Source of the DNA: Scatomonas sp963930955
GTDB lineage: Bacteria; Bacillota; Clostridia; Lachnospirales; Lachnospiraceae
Assembly (NCBI GenBank): GCA_963930955.1
Contig: OZ006967.1
Coordinates: 2,418,001 to 2,482,000, forward strand
Reading direction: 5' to 3'
Length of the DNA stretch: 64,000 nt
Shown: positions 31,674-41,171 of the stretch, piece by piece
Layout: the number at the start of each line of letters is the position of its first letter
How positions within the stretch are numbered: the stretch's first letter is position 1
The notes under the pieces: model-generated
The model's input: the letters and a program-made list of their open reading frames with translations, nothing else
Databases searched by the model: none
What the model was told of the DNA's origin: nothing
Position numbers and translations under genes: made by a program

Positions 31674-32468
31674 TTATCCCAGGAGCATCCGGTCATTGGC
31701 AAATTCATCTCCGGCTGCCTGTTCAAATTTTTCCAGCAGCTCCGATACCTGAAGCCGTTTTTTCTCCTCGCCTTCCGCCTGATAGATGATCCTTCCCTCG
31801 TGCATCATCACCAGACGGTTGCCCATGCGGATAGCGTCCCGCATATTGTGGGTGATCATCAGGGTGGTAAGCTGATGCCGGGAAACGATCTGTTCTGTCA
31901 GCTCCAGCACCTTGGCTGCAGTCTTGGGATCCAGGGCCGCCGTGTGCTCATCCAGCAGCAGCAGCTCCGGCTTCCGCAGGGTGGCCATCAAAAGGGTCAG
32001 GGCCTGGCGCTGTCCCCCGGACAGAAGGCCCACCTTGGCGGTCATCCGGTCCTCCAGACCCAGGTTCAGGGTTTTCAGGGCTTCCTGATAGCGGGCGTGT
32101 TCCTCTTTGGTAATGGCCCATTTCAGCCCCCGTTTCTGTCCCCGCCGGTAAGCCATGGCCAGATTCTCCTGAATCTGCATATTGGCCGCGGTTCCCTTCA
32201 TGGGATCCTGAAACACTCTGCCCTCAAACCGGGCTCTTTTATGCTCCGGCCAGGTGGAAATATTTTCGCCGTTCAGGATGATCTGGCCCTTATCAATGGG
32301 ATAGACGCCTGCGATGATATTCAGCATAGTGGATTTTCCGGCGCCGTTGCCTCCGATCACCGTTACGAAATCCCCGTCCTCCAGTTCCAGATTCAATCCG
32401 TTCAGAGCTTTCTTTTCATTGATCGTTCCCTTGTTAAATGTTTTTTCTACGTTCAATACTCGCAGCAT
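31674..32468 (-). CDS. ABC importer ATPase (TrpZ type)
   Basis: 264 residues. Walker A is GGNGAGKSTM, the signature LLSGGQRQA and Walker B LLLLDEHTAALD, with the switch histidine in MITHN. DEH in place of the more common DEP is typical of this subfamily. It starts one base after the permease ends. With that permease and lipoprotein it forms the three-gene importer of the TrpXYZ kind. Confidence 0.9.
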   Translation of the reverse strand: MLRVLNVEKTFNKGTINEKKALNGLNLELEDGDFVTVIGGNGAGKSTMLNIIAGVYPIDKGQIILNGENISTWPEHKRARFEGRVFQDPMKGTAANMQIQENLAMAYRRGQKRGLKWAITKEEHARYQEALKTLNLGLEDRMTAKVGLLSGGQRQALTLLMATLRKPELLLLDEHTAALDPKTAAKVLELTEQIVSRHQLTTLMITHNMRDAIRMGNRLVMMHEGRIIYQAEGEEKKRLQVSELLEKFEQAAGDEFANDRMLLG

Positions 32469-32469
32469 C

Positions 32470-33375
32470 TTACTGTCCTCCCTTCACATAGGACCGGCGG
32501 ATCCTCCACTTCTGGGACAACACCGGTATGGACAGCGCCAGCACCACGATCAAAGCAGAGATCAGCTTCATGTCGTTGGTGTTCAGTCCCAGCCAGATAA
32601 CGAAGGCCCGGATCATGAAGTAGATGGCGGATCCCACCACAACGGCAGCCAGCTTGCTTCCGAAGGACAGCAGCCGTCCCAGCAGAATCTCTCCGATAAC
32701 AATGGCCGCCAGGCCGATGACGATGGCTCCCAGACCGGAGTTTACATCCGCGAACTTCTGGCTCTGGCAGATCAGGGCTCCGGAAAGGCCTACCAGACCG
32801 TTGGACAGGGCCAGGCCGATGATCTTGATCTTCTTGGTATTCTCTCCCAAGGCCCGGACCATGGCCTCGTTGTTGCCGGTAGCCCGGATGGCTGCGCCGA
32901 TCTCCGTGCCGAAGAACCAGTACAGGGCCAGGATGATCAGTACCGCCAGGATCCCGCCGATCAGCAGGGCGGCCTGGCTCTGTTTCCAGCCGGTAGCCTC
33001 GGTCAGCCAGCTGAAAATAGAATCCACATTGGCCATGGACACGTTGGCTTTTCCCATGATTCTCAGGTTAATGGAATACAGGGCCAGCTGGGTCAGAATT
33101 CCCGCCAGAATAGCCGGGATCTCGCAGAGGGTGTGCAAAATGCCCGTAACCGCTCCGGCCGCGGCGCCTCCCAGCATACCCATTACCGTAGCGATCACCG
33201 GATTCCAGCCGTTGATCAGCAGAACGGCGCAGACTGCGCCTCCGGTGGCAAAGCTGCCGTCCACTGTCAGATCCGCCACATCCAGCAGGCGGAAAGTAAT
33301 ATAGACCCCCAGAACCATAACACCCCAGAGAATTCCCTGGGAAACAGCATCCTGAAGATTCAGAAGTAAACTCAT
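32470..33375 (-). CDS. ABC importer permease (TrpY type)
   Basis: 301 residues, eight to nine hydrophobic segments, branched-chain-type permease fold (BPD_transp_2). The opening LGVYITFRLLDVADLTVDGSF is characteristic of the subgroup that accompanies the ABC_sub_bind lipoproteins. It sits between the binding protein and the ATPase genes. Confidence 0.9.
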   Translation of the reverse strand: MSLLLNLQDAVSQGILWGVMVLGVYITFRLLDVADLTVDGSFATGGAVCAVLLINGWNPVIATVMGMLGGAAAGAVTGILHTLCEIPAILAGILTQLALYSINLRIMGKANVSMANVDSIFSWLTEATGWKQSQAALLIGGILAVLIILALYWFFGTEIGAAIRATGNNEAMVRALGENTKKIKIIGLALSNGLVGLSGALICQSQKFADVNSGLGAIVIGLAAIVIGEILLGRLLSFGSKLAAVVVGSAIYFMIRAFVIWLGLNTNDMKLISALIVVLALSIPVLSQKWRIRRSYVKGGQ

Positions 33376-33401
33376 GATACCTATTCCTCCTTCACAGGAA
33401 A

Positions 33402-33425
33402 CAGGGCCGCCCTCCGGCGGCCCTG
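33402..33425 (-). other. Stable hairpin between binding-protein and permease genes
   Basis: CAGGGCCGCC/GGCGGCCCTG, 10 bp with a 4-base loop and only TGTTTCC after it on the minus strand. Hairpins at this place in ABC operons often protect the abundant binding-protein mRNA or reduce read-through to the membrane subunits. Confidence 0.7.
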
Positions 33426-33440
33426 GCCTTTATTTTGTTT

Positions 33441-34547
33441 TTATTCCGCGTTGGACACTGTGTGCACCTGCTCCGCGTCCAGTCCGGAAACATCGATACC
33501 CAGCGCTTCCGCTGTGTCCACATTTACCTGGAACACACATTTGGAGCTGTCCTGATAGCCGATGGGCATCTCCGCGGGATCCGCCCCCTCAGTCAGGATC
33601 TGGGCGGCCATTTCTCCAGCCTGATAGCCCAGAGCTTCGTAATCAATGCCGTAAGTAGCCAGACCGCCGTTGCTTACCATGCCCGGCTCGCCCACGATGG
33701 TGGGAAGTCCGTTCTCATTGGCAACCATAGCCACGGTAGCCATGGCGCTGGCGATCATGTTGTCCGTAGGCGCGTAAAGCACATCCACTTTTCCTACCGC
33801 TGAGGTAACCACAGTCTGGATCTCGTTGGTGCTGGAAATGGTCAGGCGCTCTGTGGATAATCCTTCCGCCTGGCAGGCTTCCTCCGCCATCTCCGCCTGA
33901 ATCTCAGAATTGGACTCTGCGGAATTGAAGAGAATACCTACTGTCTGGGCATCCGGAACCAGCTGCTTCACCAGAGCGATCTGATCCGTAACCGGATTCA
34001 TATCGGAGGTGCCGGTAACATTTTTGCCCGGAGCCTCGTTGGACTCTACCAGTCCGGAAGAAGCCGGATCGGTTACGGCGGTCAGGACAATGGGAATGTC
34101 CTCGGTGGCTGCCGCGGAAGACTGGGCAGCCTGGGTGCCGATGGCAAAGATCAGATCCACCCCGTCATTCACAAAGCCGGAAGCAATGGTCTGGCAGTTG
34201 GACTGCTCGCCGCTGGCATTCTGCTGGTCCGCCTTGTACTGGATCCCCAGTTCGTCCAGAGCCCGGAAAAATCCCTGGTTGGCCAGATCCAGGGCATCGT
34301 GCTGGATCAGCTGCAGAACTCCGATCTGATAAACGGTATCGGAACCTTCCGCCGTCTCAGAAGAATTTTCCGATGTATCTGAGGAAGCCTCCGGAGTGCC
34401 TTCCTCCGCTCCTCCCTCCTGGGAAGCGCTGTTGGATGAACTCTGGCTGTCTCCCTGCGCGCCTTCCTCTTTGCTGCCGCATCCTGCCAGTAATCCTGCC
34501 GCCAGAACCGCCGACAGGCAGATTGCGCTGATTTTTCTCCATTTCAT
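33441..34547 (-). CDS. ABC substrate-binding lipoprotein (TrpX / ABC_sub_bind family)
   Basis: 368 residues. A lipoprotein signal ends in LLAGCG (cysteine 23), then a Ser/Glu/Gly-rich linker to about 70 and a two-lobed binding domain with YQIGVLQLIQHDALDLANQGF and VTDPASSGLVE...GTSD. Related proteins bind tryptophan or tyrosine in streptococci, but many homologues are untested, so the ligand stays open. It leads its operon behind a good promoter. Confidence 0.9.
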   Translation of the reverse strand: MKWRKISAICLSAVLAAGLLAGCGSKEEGAQGDSQSSSNSASQEGGAEEGTPEASSDTSENSSETAEGSDTVYQIGVLQLIQHDALDLANQGFFRALDELGIQYKADQQNASGEQSNCQTIASGFVNDGVDLIFAIGTQAAQSSAAATEDIPIVLTAVTDPASSGLVESNEAPGKNVTGTSDMNPVTDQIALVKQLVPDAQTVGILFNSAESNSEIQAEMAEEACQAEGLSTERLTISSTNEIQTVVTSAVGKVDVLYAPTDNMIASAMATVAMVANENGLPTIVGEPGMVSNGGLATYGIDYEALGYQAGEMAAQILTEGADPAEMPIGYQDSSKCVFQVNVDTAEALGIDVSGLDAEQVHTVSNAE

Positions 34548-34582
34548 AGTTTGTTTCCTCCCTTGTTTGCAACTTTATCCGT

Positions 34583-34656
34583 AAAAAGCGTTACGCTTTG
34601 ACGTGCTAAAGTTTTCTCGACTTTCTGAGTATATCATTTTTTTCACAAAAGAGCAA
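34583..34656 (-). promoter_or_regulatory. Promoter and leader hairpin of the TrpX-type operon
   Basis: Minus-strand TTGCTC (34651-34656) and TATACT (34628-34633), 17 bases apart. In the leader AAAGCG-TAA-CGCTTT followed by a run of T (34583-34599) looks like a small terminator and might attenuate transcription. No T-box or Trp-rich leader peptide is apparent. Confidence 0.65.
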
Positions 34657-34669
34657 GCAATTTTCGGCT

Positions 34670-35119
34670 TTATTTCAGCATTTTCTTCAATTCATCCATG
34701 AAAGTGTTCACGTCCTTAAACTCCCGGTAAACAGAGGCAAACCGCACATAGGCCACAGGATCCAGGTCTTTCAGATAATTCATCACGGCTTCTCCGATGA
34801 CGGTGCTGGGTACTTCTTTTTCCTCCCGGTTGAATATCTCTGTTTCCACCCGGTCCACCAGCCGGTCGATCTCCTGGACCGGCACCGGCCTTTTGTGGCA
34901 GGCCCGCAGGATCCCTCCCGCCAGCTTGGAACGGTCGTACTGCTCCCGGTTCTGGTCTTTCTTGATAACGATCAGGGGAATGGTTTCCACCTTCTCGTAG
35001 GTAGTAAACCGCCGGCCGCACTCATCGCACATTCTCCGCCTGCGGATGGCGCTGTTGTCGTCTACCGGCCTGGAATCCACCACCCGGGTATTGTCCTGAT
35101 TACAGTAGGGACATTTCAT
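34670..35119 (-). CDS. nrdR: NrdR, ribonucleotide reductase repressor
   Basis: 149 residues, standard. An N-terminal zinc ribbon (CPYC...CDEC with RRRRMCDECGRRFTTYE) is followed by an ATP-cone domain (VIKKDQNREQYDRSKLAGG). It represses nrd genes when dATP is high. No nrd gene or NrdR box is in view here. It diverges from ylmC. Confidence 0.96.
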   Translation of the reverse strand: MKCPYCNQDNTRVVDSRPVDDNSAIRRRRMCDECGRRFTTYEKVETIPLIVIKKDQNREQYDRSKLAGGILRACHKRPVPVQEIDRLVDRVETEIFNREEKEVPSTVIGEAVMNYLKDLDPVAYVRFASVYREFKDVNTFMDELKKMLK

Positions 35120-35171
35120 CTTCTAAAGTTCCTCCCGTTTCTCATATAATTTAGAAAAAAAAGGATTTCCC

Positions 35172-35438
35172 ATGCGGCTGATTGATCTAAGGCAAAAGGA
35201 AATCATCAACATCTGTACCTGCTGTTCCCTGGGCTGTCCCGCCGATCTGGAATTCAACGCCCGGACCGGCCGGATCTCTGCCCTGATCGTCCCCGGGCCG
35301 GCGCGCTTCCTGGGCCTCCTTGGCCGGGAAAAGGATCTGGTCATTCCCTGGGAATGTATCTGCCAGATCGGGGAGGACATTATCCTGGTGGAAATGCAGC
35401 CTCCTCCGCCTCCGCCCCGGCCGCCGGGAACCTGTTGA
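35172..35438 (+). CDS. YlmC/YmxH-family PRC-barrel protein
   Basis: 88 residues, MRLIDLRQKEIINI then a PRC-barrel-like fold (CPADLEFNARTGRISALIV, WECICQIGEDIILVE) and a polyproline tail of seven prolines among eight residues. This small family is found in spore-forming Firmicutes and is often linked to sporulation, with no defined mechanism. AAAAGGA precedes the ATG, with a TATAAT at 35145. It converges on xpt with a 9-base gap. Confidence 0.85.
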   Translation: MRLIDLRQKEIINICTCCSLGCPADLEFNARTGRISALIVPGPARFLGLLGREKDLVIPWECICQIGEDIILVEMQPPPPPPRPPGTC

Positions 35439-35447
35439 TTCCGCTTT

Positions 35448-36023
35448 TTACCGGAATACGATCTCCCCGGTAGTATCATCCATATGATCGATGACGGCCA
35501 GGGATTCCACACGGATTCCCTGGCTCCGCAGGGTGCTCCCGCCGGTCTGCTGCCCTTTCTCGATGGCAATGCCCACGCCTTCCACCACGGCGCCCGCGTC
35601 GCGGATCAGCTGGATCAGCCCCTGGACCGCGCAGCCGTTGGCCAGAAAGTCATCGATGATCAGAATATGGTCTTCCGGGGTTATGTATTTTTTAGAGACG
35701 ATCACATCGTACACCCGTTTATGGGTAAAGGATTCGATTTTGGTAGAATACACTTCCCCGTCAATATTAATACTCTGGGTTTTCTTGGCGAAAACCACAG
35801 GCACATGAAAATGCTGGGCTACAATACAGGCGATGCCGATTCCCGACGCCTCGATGGTAAGAATCTTGTTGATGGGCCGGTCCTGAAACAGTCTCCGGAA
35901 TTCTTTTCCCATTTCATTAAATAATTCCACATCCATCTGATGATTCAGGAAACTATCTACCTTCAGCACGTTTCCCTGCTTTACCACTCCGTCTTTTCTG
36001 ATCCGATCCTCCAGAAGTTTCAT
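35448..36023 (-). CDS. xpt: Xanthine phosphoribosyltransferase
   Basis: Salvages xanthine to XMP with PRPP; 191 residues. The PRPP-binding motif is HILIIDDFLANGCA and the N-terminus LLEDRIRKDGVV...VLKVDSFLNHQ matches Xpt closely. It follows the DUF368 gene by 24 bases, so it has no room for the purine riboswitch that often precedes xpt in Firmicutes. Expression probably comes from the uppP promoter. Confidence 0.94.
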   Translation of the reverse strand: MKLLEDRIRKDGVVKQGNVLKVDSFLNHQMDVELFNEMGKEFRRLFQDRPINKILTIEASGIGIACIVAQHFHVPVVFAKKTQSINIDGEVYSTKIESFTHKRVYDVIVSKKYITPEDHILIIDDFLANGCAVQGLIQLIRDAGAVVEGVGIAIEKGQQTGGSTLRSQGIRVESLAVIDHMDDTTGEIVFR

Positions 36024-36047
36024 TTGTACGTCTCCTTCCCCTGTCTG

Positions 36048-36881
36048 TTACTGCTGCTGGTTATCTTTTTCGTATTTATCCTCGGTCTTAGACAAAATAT
36101 AAATGATCAGGAAGCCCAGAACCATCAGCAGGATGCAAACGGGGATCTCCCCTCCCGCCGGCGCTCCCGGCATTTCTTTCAGAATATCCCAGATGGATCC
36201 GATGACAAAGCCCAGAATGATCATATAGGTGGCATGAGGGAATCTGGTCATGGCAATATCCAGGAATTTGGTCAGAAACAGGATGCCGATGATCATGCCC
36301 AGGCCAAAAGGCAGCAGAGCTACCACGTCCCGATTTCCCACTGCTCTCCAGATAAAATCATAGACCCCCATCATGTACAGCATGGATGAAAAGGAAATCC
36401 CGGGCAGGATCAGGGCCAGGGCCCCCAGGATACCCGCCAGAAACTGGATCATTACGCCTCCCAGACCGGCGCCTGTGTTTTCAAAGCCGTTGCTGGGCAG
36501 GGCCGCCAGGCCGAAGACCAGAACCAGGCCGATAGCCAGGAACACCAGGCTCCAGATACTGAATTTTGTTTCCTTGGTCTCCCGGTAGATCACCGGGATG
36601 CCTCCCACAATGGCCCCCACTACAAAACAGGCCATCTGTTTTGGGAAGGCCCCGTTCAGGGCCACCATGGGGCGGGACAGGATCAGCCAGGCCGCCCCGG
36701 CGCCGATGCAGAACTGCAGAAGGAAAAGAATACTCTCCTTCTTGTGCTTCATAAAGGAACTGATGGATGTGATCAGCCGCTTATACAGCTTCAGGATCAT
36801 GGCCATAGTGCCGCCGCTGACTCCCGGGATCAGCATACTGCCGCCGATGATAAACCCCTTGATAATCGTTAAAATCTCCAC
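36048..36881 (-). CDS. DUF368 / PopT-type undecaprenyl-phosphate transporter
   Basis: 277 residues, about eight membrane segments. Two PGVSGG/PGISFS motifs (IPGVSGGTMAMI near residue 18 and LPGISFSSMLYMMG near 145) mark DUF368. Members of this family were identified as carriers that return undecaprenyl phosphate across the membrane (PopT). The start is GTG with AGGAGGAGT in front. It lies 12 bases after uppP, whose product makes the very lipid this protein is thought to move, which strengthens the assignment. Confidence 0.88.
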   Translation of the reverse strand: MEILTIIKGFIIGGSMLIPGVSGGTMAMILKLYKRLITSISSFMKHKKESILFLLQFCIGAGAAWLILSRPMVALNGAFPKQMACFVVGAIVGGIPVIYRETKETKFSIWSLVFLAIGLVLVFGLAALPSNGFENTGAGLGGVMIQFLAGILGALALILPGISFSSMLYMMGVYDFIWRAVGNRDVVALLPFGLGMIIGILFLTKFLDIAMTRFPHATYMIILGFVIGSIWDILKEMPGAPAGGEIPVCILLMVLGFLIIYILSKTEDKYEKDNQQQ

Positions 36882-36893
36882 AATACTCCTCCT

Positions 36894-37799
36894 TTATCCT
36901 CTTAAAAATCCAGCGCTGAACAGAACCAGCACCAGGGCGCCCAGAACGATCCGGTACCAGCCGAACACTTTGAAATCGTGGCGCTTGATATAACTCATCA
37001 GGAACTTAATGGCCAGGATAGAAACCACAAAGGCAACTGCCATTCCCAGGATCAGGGTCATGGCTTCTGCGGACGTAAAATGCAGGCCGAATTTTACCAG
37101 TTTCATGGCAGAAGCTCCCAGCATAGTGGGGATGGCCAGATAGAAGGTATATTCCGCCGCCAGGGTCCTGGACATGCCGATCAGGATCCCTCCCACAATG
37201 GTGGCTCCGGAACGGGAGGTTCCGGGTATAATGGCCAGTACCTGAAAGATGCCGATGAGCAGCGCGTCCCTCCAGGTGATCTGGCTGATCCTGGTGATCC
37301 TGGGCGTTCTGCGCTTATTATAGTTCTCGATGATAATAAACAGAATACCGTACAGGATCAGCATGGCCGCAATGGGCACCGGCCGGTGCATGTGCTCCTC
37401 CACCCAGTTGTCCAGAGGCAGGCCGATGACAATGGCCGGCAGGCAGGACACGGCGATCTTCAGCCACATGACGATCTTATCCATGTAGAGATAGCGGTCG
37501 GCAAATTTCTGAAAGCCTGCCGCCGCTCCGGACTGGGCCGGATTGGCGAACCAGGTTTTTTCCGGTTCCCGGCGGCGGCTGTGGAAGGGCCACAGCTTTT
37601 TAAAATAAAGGACCACCACCGCCAGGATGGCCCCCAGCTGGATCACCACATTGAACATTTCTTTGAAGCTGTCGGTGGCCGCCAGCTTCACCACCTGATC
37701 CACCAGGACCAGATGGCCGGTGCTGCTGATAGGCAGCCATTCGGTAATGCCCTCCACAATACCCAGGATCACTACCTTAAAGAATTCCAGTAATTCCAT
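36894..37799 (-). CDS. uppP: Undecaprenyl-diphosphatase UppP (BacA)
   Basis: Recycles the cell-wall carrier lipid by removing a phosphate from C55-PP; 301 residues, eight or so helices. Both signature regions are present: EGITEWLPISSTGHL near the N-terminus and PGTSRSGATI near residue 195. A basic loop at about 70-85 (FHSRRREPEKTW) is longer than in E. coli BacA. First gene of uppP-DUF368-xpt. Confidence 0.95.
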   Translation of the reverse strand: MELLEFFKVVILGIVEGITEWLPISSTGHLVLVDQVVKLAATDSFKEMFNVVIQLGAILAVVVLYFKKLWPFHSRRREPEKTWFANPAQSGAAAGFQKFADRYLYMDKIVMWLKIAVSCLPAIVIGLPLDNWVEEHMHRPVPIAAMLILYGILFIIIENYNKRRTPRITRISQITWRDALLIGIFQVLAIIPGTSRSGATIVGGILIGMSRTLAAEYTFYLAIPTMLGASAMKLVKFGLHFTSAEAMTLILGMAVAFVVSILAIKFLMSYIKRHDFKVFGWYRIVLGALVLVLFSAGFLRG

Positions 37800-37900
37800 T
37801 TTTTATTTTCTCCGTTTTTTCCTTGTCTTATTATATGATGCCAGGGTCAGATCTTACCCTCGACACCAGGGATTGATCCGCACTTTGGGCTGCTGTCTTC

Positions 37901-37906
37901 ATTATA
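37901..37906 (-). promoter_or_regulatory. -10 box of the uppP operon
   Basis: TATAAT on the minus strand about 100 bases before uppP; the matching -35 region is poor. The leader contains an AGGGT/ACCCT stem of unknown meaning. Confidence 0.5.
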
Positions 37907-37913
37907 TACCAAA

Positions 37914-37946
37914 ACTGCCGGGAGAAACACTTGTTTTTTCTCCCGG
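37914..37946 (-). terminator. carAB terminator
   Basis: CCGGGAGAAA/TTTCTCCCGG, 10 bp with a 9-base loop, followed on the minus strand by CAGTTTTGG. It lies 16 bases after the carB stop. Confidence 0.85.
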
Positions 37947-37961
37947 CCCCGCCGCAGGCTC

Positions 37962-40900
37962 TTACCTGCCGGCGATGGTGGCAATGTCCACCAGTTCCAG
38001 TTTTTTGATATCTGTATTTTCCAGAGAAGTCACCAGAGCCTCCGCCGTGTCCACGGCAGTCAGCACATTGACCCCGGTTTCAATGGCGTTCCGTCGGATG
38101 ATGAATCCGTCTTTGGCGTGCTCCACGCCCTGCTCCGGAATATCGATGACCAGATCGATCTTGTGGCCCAGAATCAGATCCATAAGGTTGGGGCTGTCCT
38201 GCTCGATCTTGTTGGTGCGGTGGGCATGGACGCCATTCTCATTCAGCATCCGAGCAGTACCCCGGGTGGCGTAGATCTTATAACCCAGCTGTTCAAACCG
38301 CCTGGCCACCGGCAGCATCTCCTGCTGCTCGCTGTCCCGGACAGTAATGATCATGTTTTTATATTTAGGCAGGTTAATGCCTGCTCCCAGGAAAGCCTTG
38401 TAGAGAGCCTCGTTAAAGGTTCTGGCAATACCCAGGCACTCTCCTGTGGACTTCATCTCCGGTCCCAGGCTGATATCTGCTCCCCGGATCTTTTCAAAGG
38501 AGAACACCGGCATTTTAATGGCAATGTAATCCGCCTCCGGCTGCAGTCCCGGGGTATATCCCATTTCCCGGATCTTGCGGCCCAGGATCACCCGGGTAGC
38601 CAGGGGCACAATGGGGATGCCTGTTACCTTGCTGATGTAGGGCACAGTCCTGGAAGACCGGGGATTTACTTCGATCACATACACCTGTTCCTGGTACACG
38701 ATAAACTGAATGTTGATCATGCCCAGTACGTGCAGAGACCGGGCCAGCCTTCTGGTGTACTCTTCGATGGTTTCTTTTGCCTTCTGGCTGATGCTCTGGG
38801 CCGGATACACGGAGATACTGTCTCCGGAATGGATGCCGGCCCGCTCAATATGCTCCATAATGCCGGGGATCAGAATGTCCTCCCCGTCGCAGACGGCGTC
38901 CACCTCGATCTCCTTGCCCTCCAGGTATTTGTCCACCAGAATGGGATGTTCCTGGGTATAGCGGTTGATGACGCCGATATATTTTTCGATATCCTCATCG
39001 TTAATGGCGATCTGCATGCCCTGGCCTCCCAGCACGTAGGAGGGACGCACCAGCACCGGATAGCCAAGCTCGTTGGCCGCCGCCTTGGCTTCCTCGGCGG
39101 TAAATACCGTGTGGCCGGCGGCTCTGGGGATCTCGCACTTCTGCAGGATCTGATCGAAGAGCTCCCGGTCCTCGGCGGCGTCCACATCCTCCGCGGAAGT
39201 GCCCAGGATCTTCACACCCATTTTGATCAGGGCCTCCGTCAGCTTGATGGCGGTCTGTCCGCCGAACTGCACCACGGCTCCGTCGGGATGCTCGTTGTTT
39301 ACCACATTCTCCACATCCTCGGGCGTCAGAGGCTCAAAGTACAGCTTGTCGGCAATATCGAAGTCCGTGCTGACGGTTTCCGGGTTGTTGTTGATGATAA
39401 TGGTTTCGTAGCCTTCTTTGGCAAAGGCCCAGGTACAGTGCACGGAGCAGAAGTCAAACTCGATGCCCTGGCCGATGCGGATGGGGCCGGAGCCCAGCAC
39501 CAGGACTTTTTTCTTCCCGGTGTTTTCCGGCACTGCCTCGTTTTCCCCGCCGTACACCGAGTAATAGTAGGGAGTGGTGGCTGCAAATTCCGCGGCGCAG
39601 GTGTCCACCATCTTGTAGGCGGCCACAATGTTGTACTGCTTCCGAAGGGCTTTGACCTCCTCCTGGGTCTTTCCGGAAAGACGGGCGATGATATAGTCCG
39701 GGAACTCCATTCTCTTGGCTTCCCGCAGCAGCTCCTCCGTCAGTTCCTTTGTCCGCAGGGACTGCTCCATCTCCACCAGAATGGCGATCTTGTCAATGAA
39801 CCAGCAATCGATCTTGGTCAGGTCATGGATCTGCTCGTAGGGAACGCCCCGGCGCACTGCCTCGGCGATCCTCCAGATCCGCATATCGTCCACGATCTCC
39901 AGCTGCTCCACAAGTTCTTCCTCCGAGAGGCCGGTAAAGTCGTAGGACATCAGGGAATCCACATGCTGCTCCAGGGAGCGGATGGCCTTCATAAGGGCTC
40001 CCTCAAAGTTATTGCAGATACTCATGACTTCCCCGGTAGCTTTCATCTGGGTGGTCAGGGTCCGCTTGGCGCTGATGAACTTATCGAAGGGCAGCCTTGG
40101 GATCTTCACCACGCAGTAGTCCAGCATGGGCTCAAAGCTGGCGTAGGTCTTTTTTGTAATGGCGTTTGGGATCTCGTCCAGGGTGTAGCCCAGGGCGATC
40201 TTGGCCGCCACCTTTGCAATGGGATAGCCGGTGGCCTTGGAGGCCAGGGCCGAAGAACGGCTGACCCGGGGATTTACCTCGATAACGCAGTATTCAAAGC
40301 TGTCCGGGTTCAGGGCGTACTGCACGTTGCAGCCTCCGGTAATGCCCAGCTCGCTGATAATGTTCAGGGCAGAGGTACGGAGCATCTGGTACTCCTTATC
40401 TCCCAGGGTCTGGGAGGGAGCCACCACGATGGAATCTCCCGTGTGGACCCCTACCGGGTCGATGTTCTCCATGTTGCAGACCGTAATACAGTTGCCGGCG
40501 CTATCCCGCATAACCTCGTACTCGATCTCTTTCCAGCCGGCGATGCAGCGCTCCACCAGCACCTCTCCCACCCGGGAGAGACGGAGGCCGTTGGAAAGGA
40601 TCTCCACCAGCTCTTCCTCATTGTGGGCGATGCCGCCGCCGCTGCCTCCCAGGGTGTAGGCCGGCCGCAGCACCACCGGATAGCCGATGGTATTGGTAAA
40701 GGCGATACCATCCTCCACATTGGTCACCACCAGGGAGGCAGCCACCGGCTCCCCGATCTTTTCCATAGTATCTTTAAATTCCTGCCGGTCCTCCGCTTTG
40801 CGGATGGTGGCGGAAGTGGTTCCGATGAGACGGACGTTGTTTTCCTTCAGGAAGCCTCTCTCCTCCAGTTCCATGGCCAGATTCAGGCCCGCCTGGCCTC

Positions 40901-41171
40901 CCAGGGTAGGCAGCACGCTGTCCGGTTTTTCTTTCAGGATCAGCTGCTCCACCACTTCCACGGTCAGAGGCTCAATGTAAACCCGGTCCGCAATATCTTT
41001 ATCTGTCATAATGGTGGCCGGGTTGGAGTTCAGCAGCACTACTTCCAGGCCCTCTTCCTTCAGAGAACGGCAGGCCTGGGTCCCCGCGTAGTCAAATTCC
41101 GCCGCCTGTCCGATAACAATGGGGCCGGAGCCGATCACAAGTACCTTTTTAATGTCTGGATTCTTTGGCAT
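37962..41171 (-). CDS. carB: Carbamoyl-phosphate synthase, large subunit
   Basis: 1069 residues, full length. Two homologous ATP-grasp halves are visible (GSGPIVIGQAAEFDYAGTQA near 15 and GSGPIRIGQGIEFDFCSVH near 555), with a C-terminal regulatory domain (about 930-1069). It makes carbamoyl phosphate for pyrimidine and arginine synthesis with CarA. The ATG overlaps the carA stop by one base. A very long open frame on the opposite strand is a by-product of GC-rich codons. Confidence 0.98.
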   Translation of the reverse strand: MPKNPDIKKVLVIGSGPIVIGQAAEFDYAGTQACRSLKEEGLEVVLLNSNPATIMTDKDIADRVYIEPLTVEVVEQLILKEKPDSVLPTLGGQAGLNLAMELEERGFLKENNVRLIGTTSATIRKAEDRQEFKDTMEKIGEPVAASLVVTNVEDGIAFTNTIGYPVVLRPAYTLGGSGGGIAHNEEELVEILSNGLRLSRVGEVLVERCIAGWKEIEYEVMRDSAGNCITVCNMENIDPVGVHTGDSIVVAPSQTLGDKEYQMLRTSALNIISELGITGGCNVQYALNPDSFEYCVIEVNPRVSRSSALASKATGYPIAKVAAKIALGYTLDEIPNAITKKTYASFEPMLDYCVVKIPRLPFDKFISAKRTLTTQMKATGEVMSICNNFEGALMKAIRSLEQHVDSLMSYDFTGLSEEELVEQLEIVDDMRIWRIAEAVRRGVPYEQIHDLTKIDCWFIDKIAILVEMEQSLRTKELTEELLREAKRMEFPDYIIARLSGKTQEEVKALRKQYNIVAAYKMVDTCAAEFAATTPYYYSVYGGENEAVPENTGKKKVLVLGSGPIRIGQGIEFDFCSVHCTWAFAKEGYETIIINNNPETVSTDFDIADKLYFEPLTPEDVENVVNNEHPDGAVVQFGGQTAIKLTEALIKMGVKILGTSAEDVDAAEDRELFDQILQKCEIPRAAGHTVFTAEEAKAAANELGYPVLVRPSYVLGGQGMQIAINDEDIEKYIGVINRYTQEHPILVDKYLEGKEIEVDAVCDGEDILIPGIMEHIERAGIHSGDSISVYPAQSISQKAKETIEEYTRRLARSLHVLGMINIQFIVYQEQVYVIEVNPRSSRTVPYISKVTGIPIVPLATRVILGRKIREMGYTPGLQPEADYIAIKMPVFSFEKIRGADISLGPEMKSTGECLGIARTFNEALYKAFLGAGINLPKYKNMIITVRDSEQQEMLPVARRFEQLGYKIYATRGTARMLNENGVHAHRTNKIEQDSPNLMDLILGHKIDLVIDIPEQGVEHAKDGFIIRRNAIETGVNVLTAVDTAEALVTSLENTDIKKLELVDIATIAGR

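Noticed and set aside
36024..36047. Purine riboswitch before xpt
   Set aside because: Only 24 bases separate xpt from the gene before it, and the uppP leader shows no purine aptamer core.
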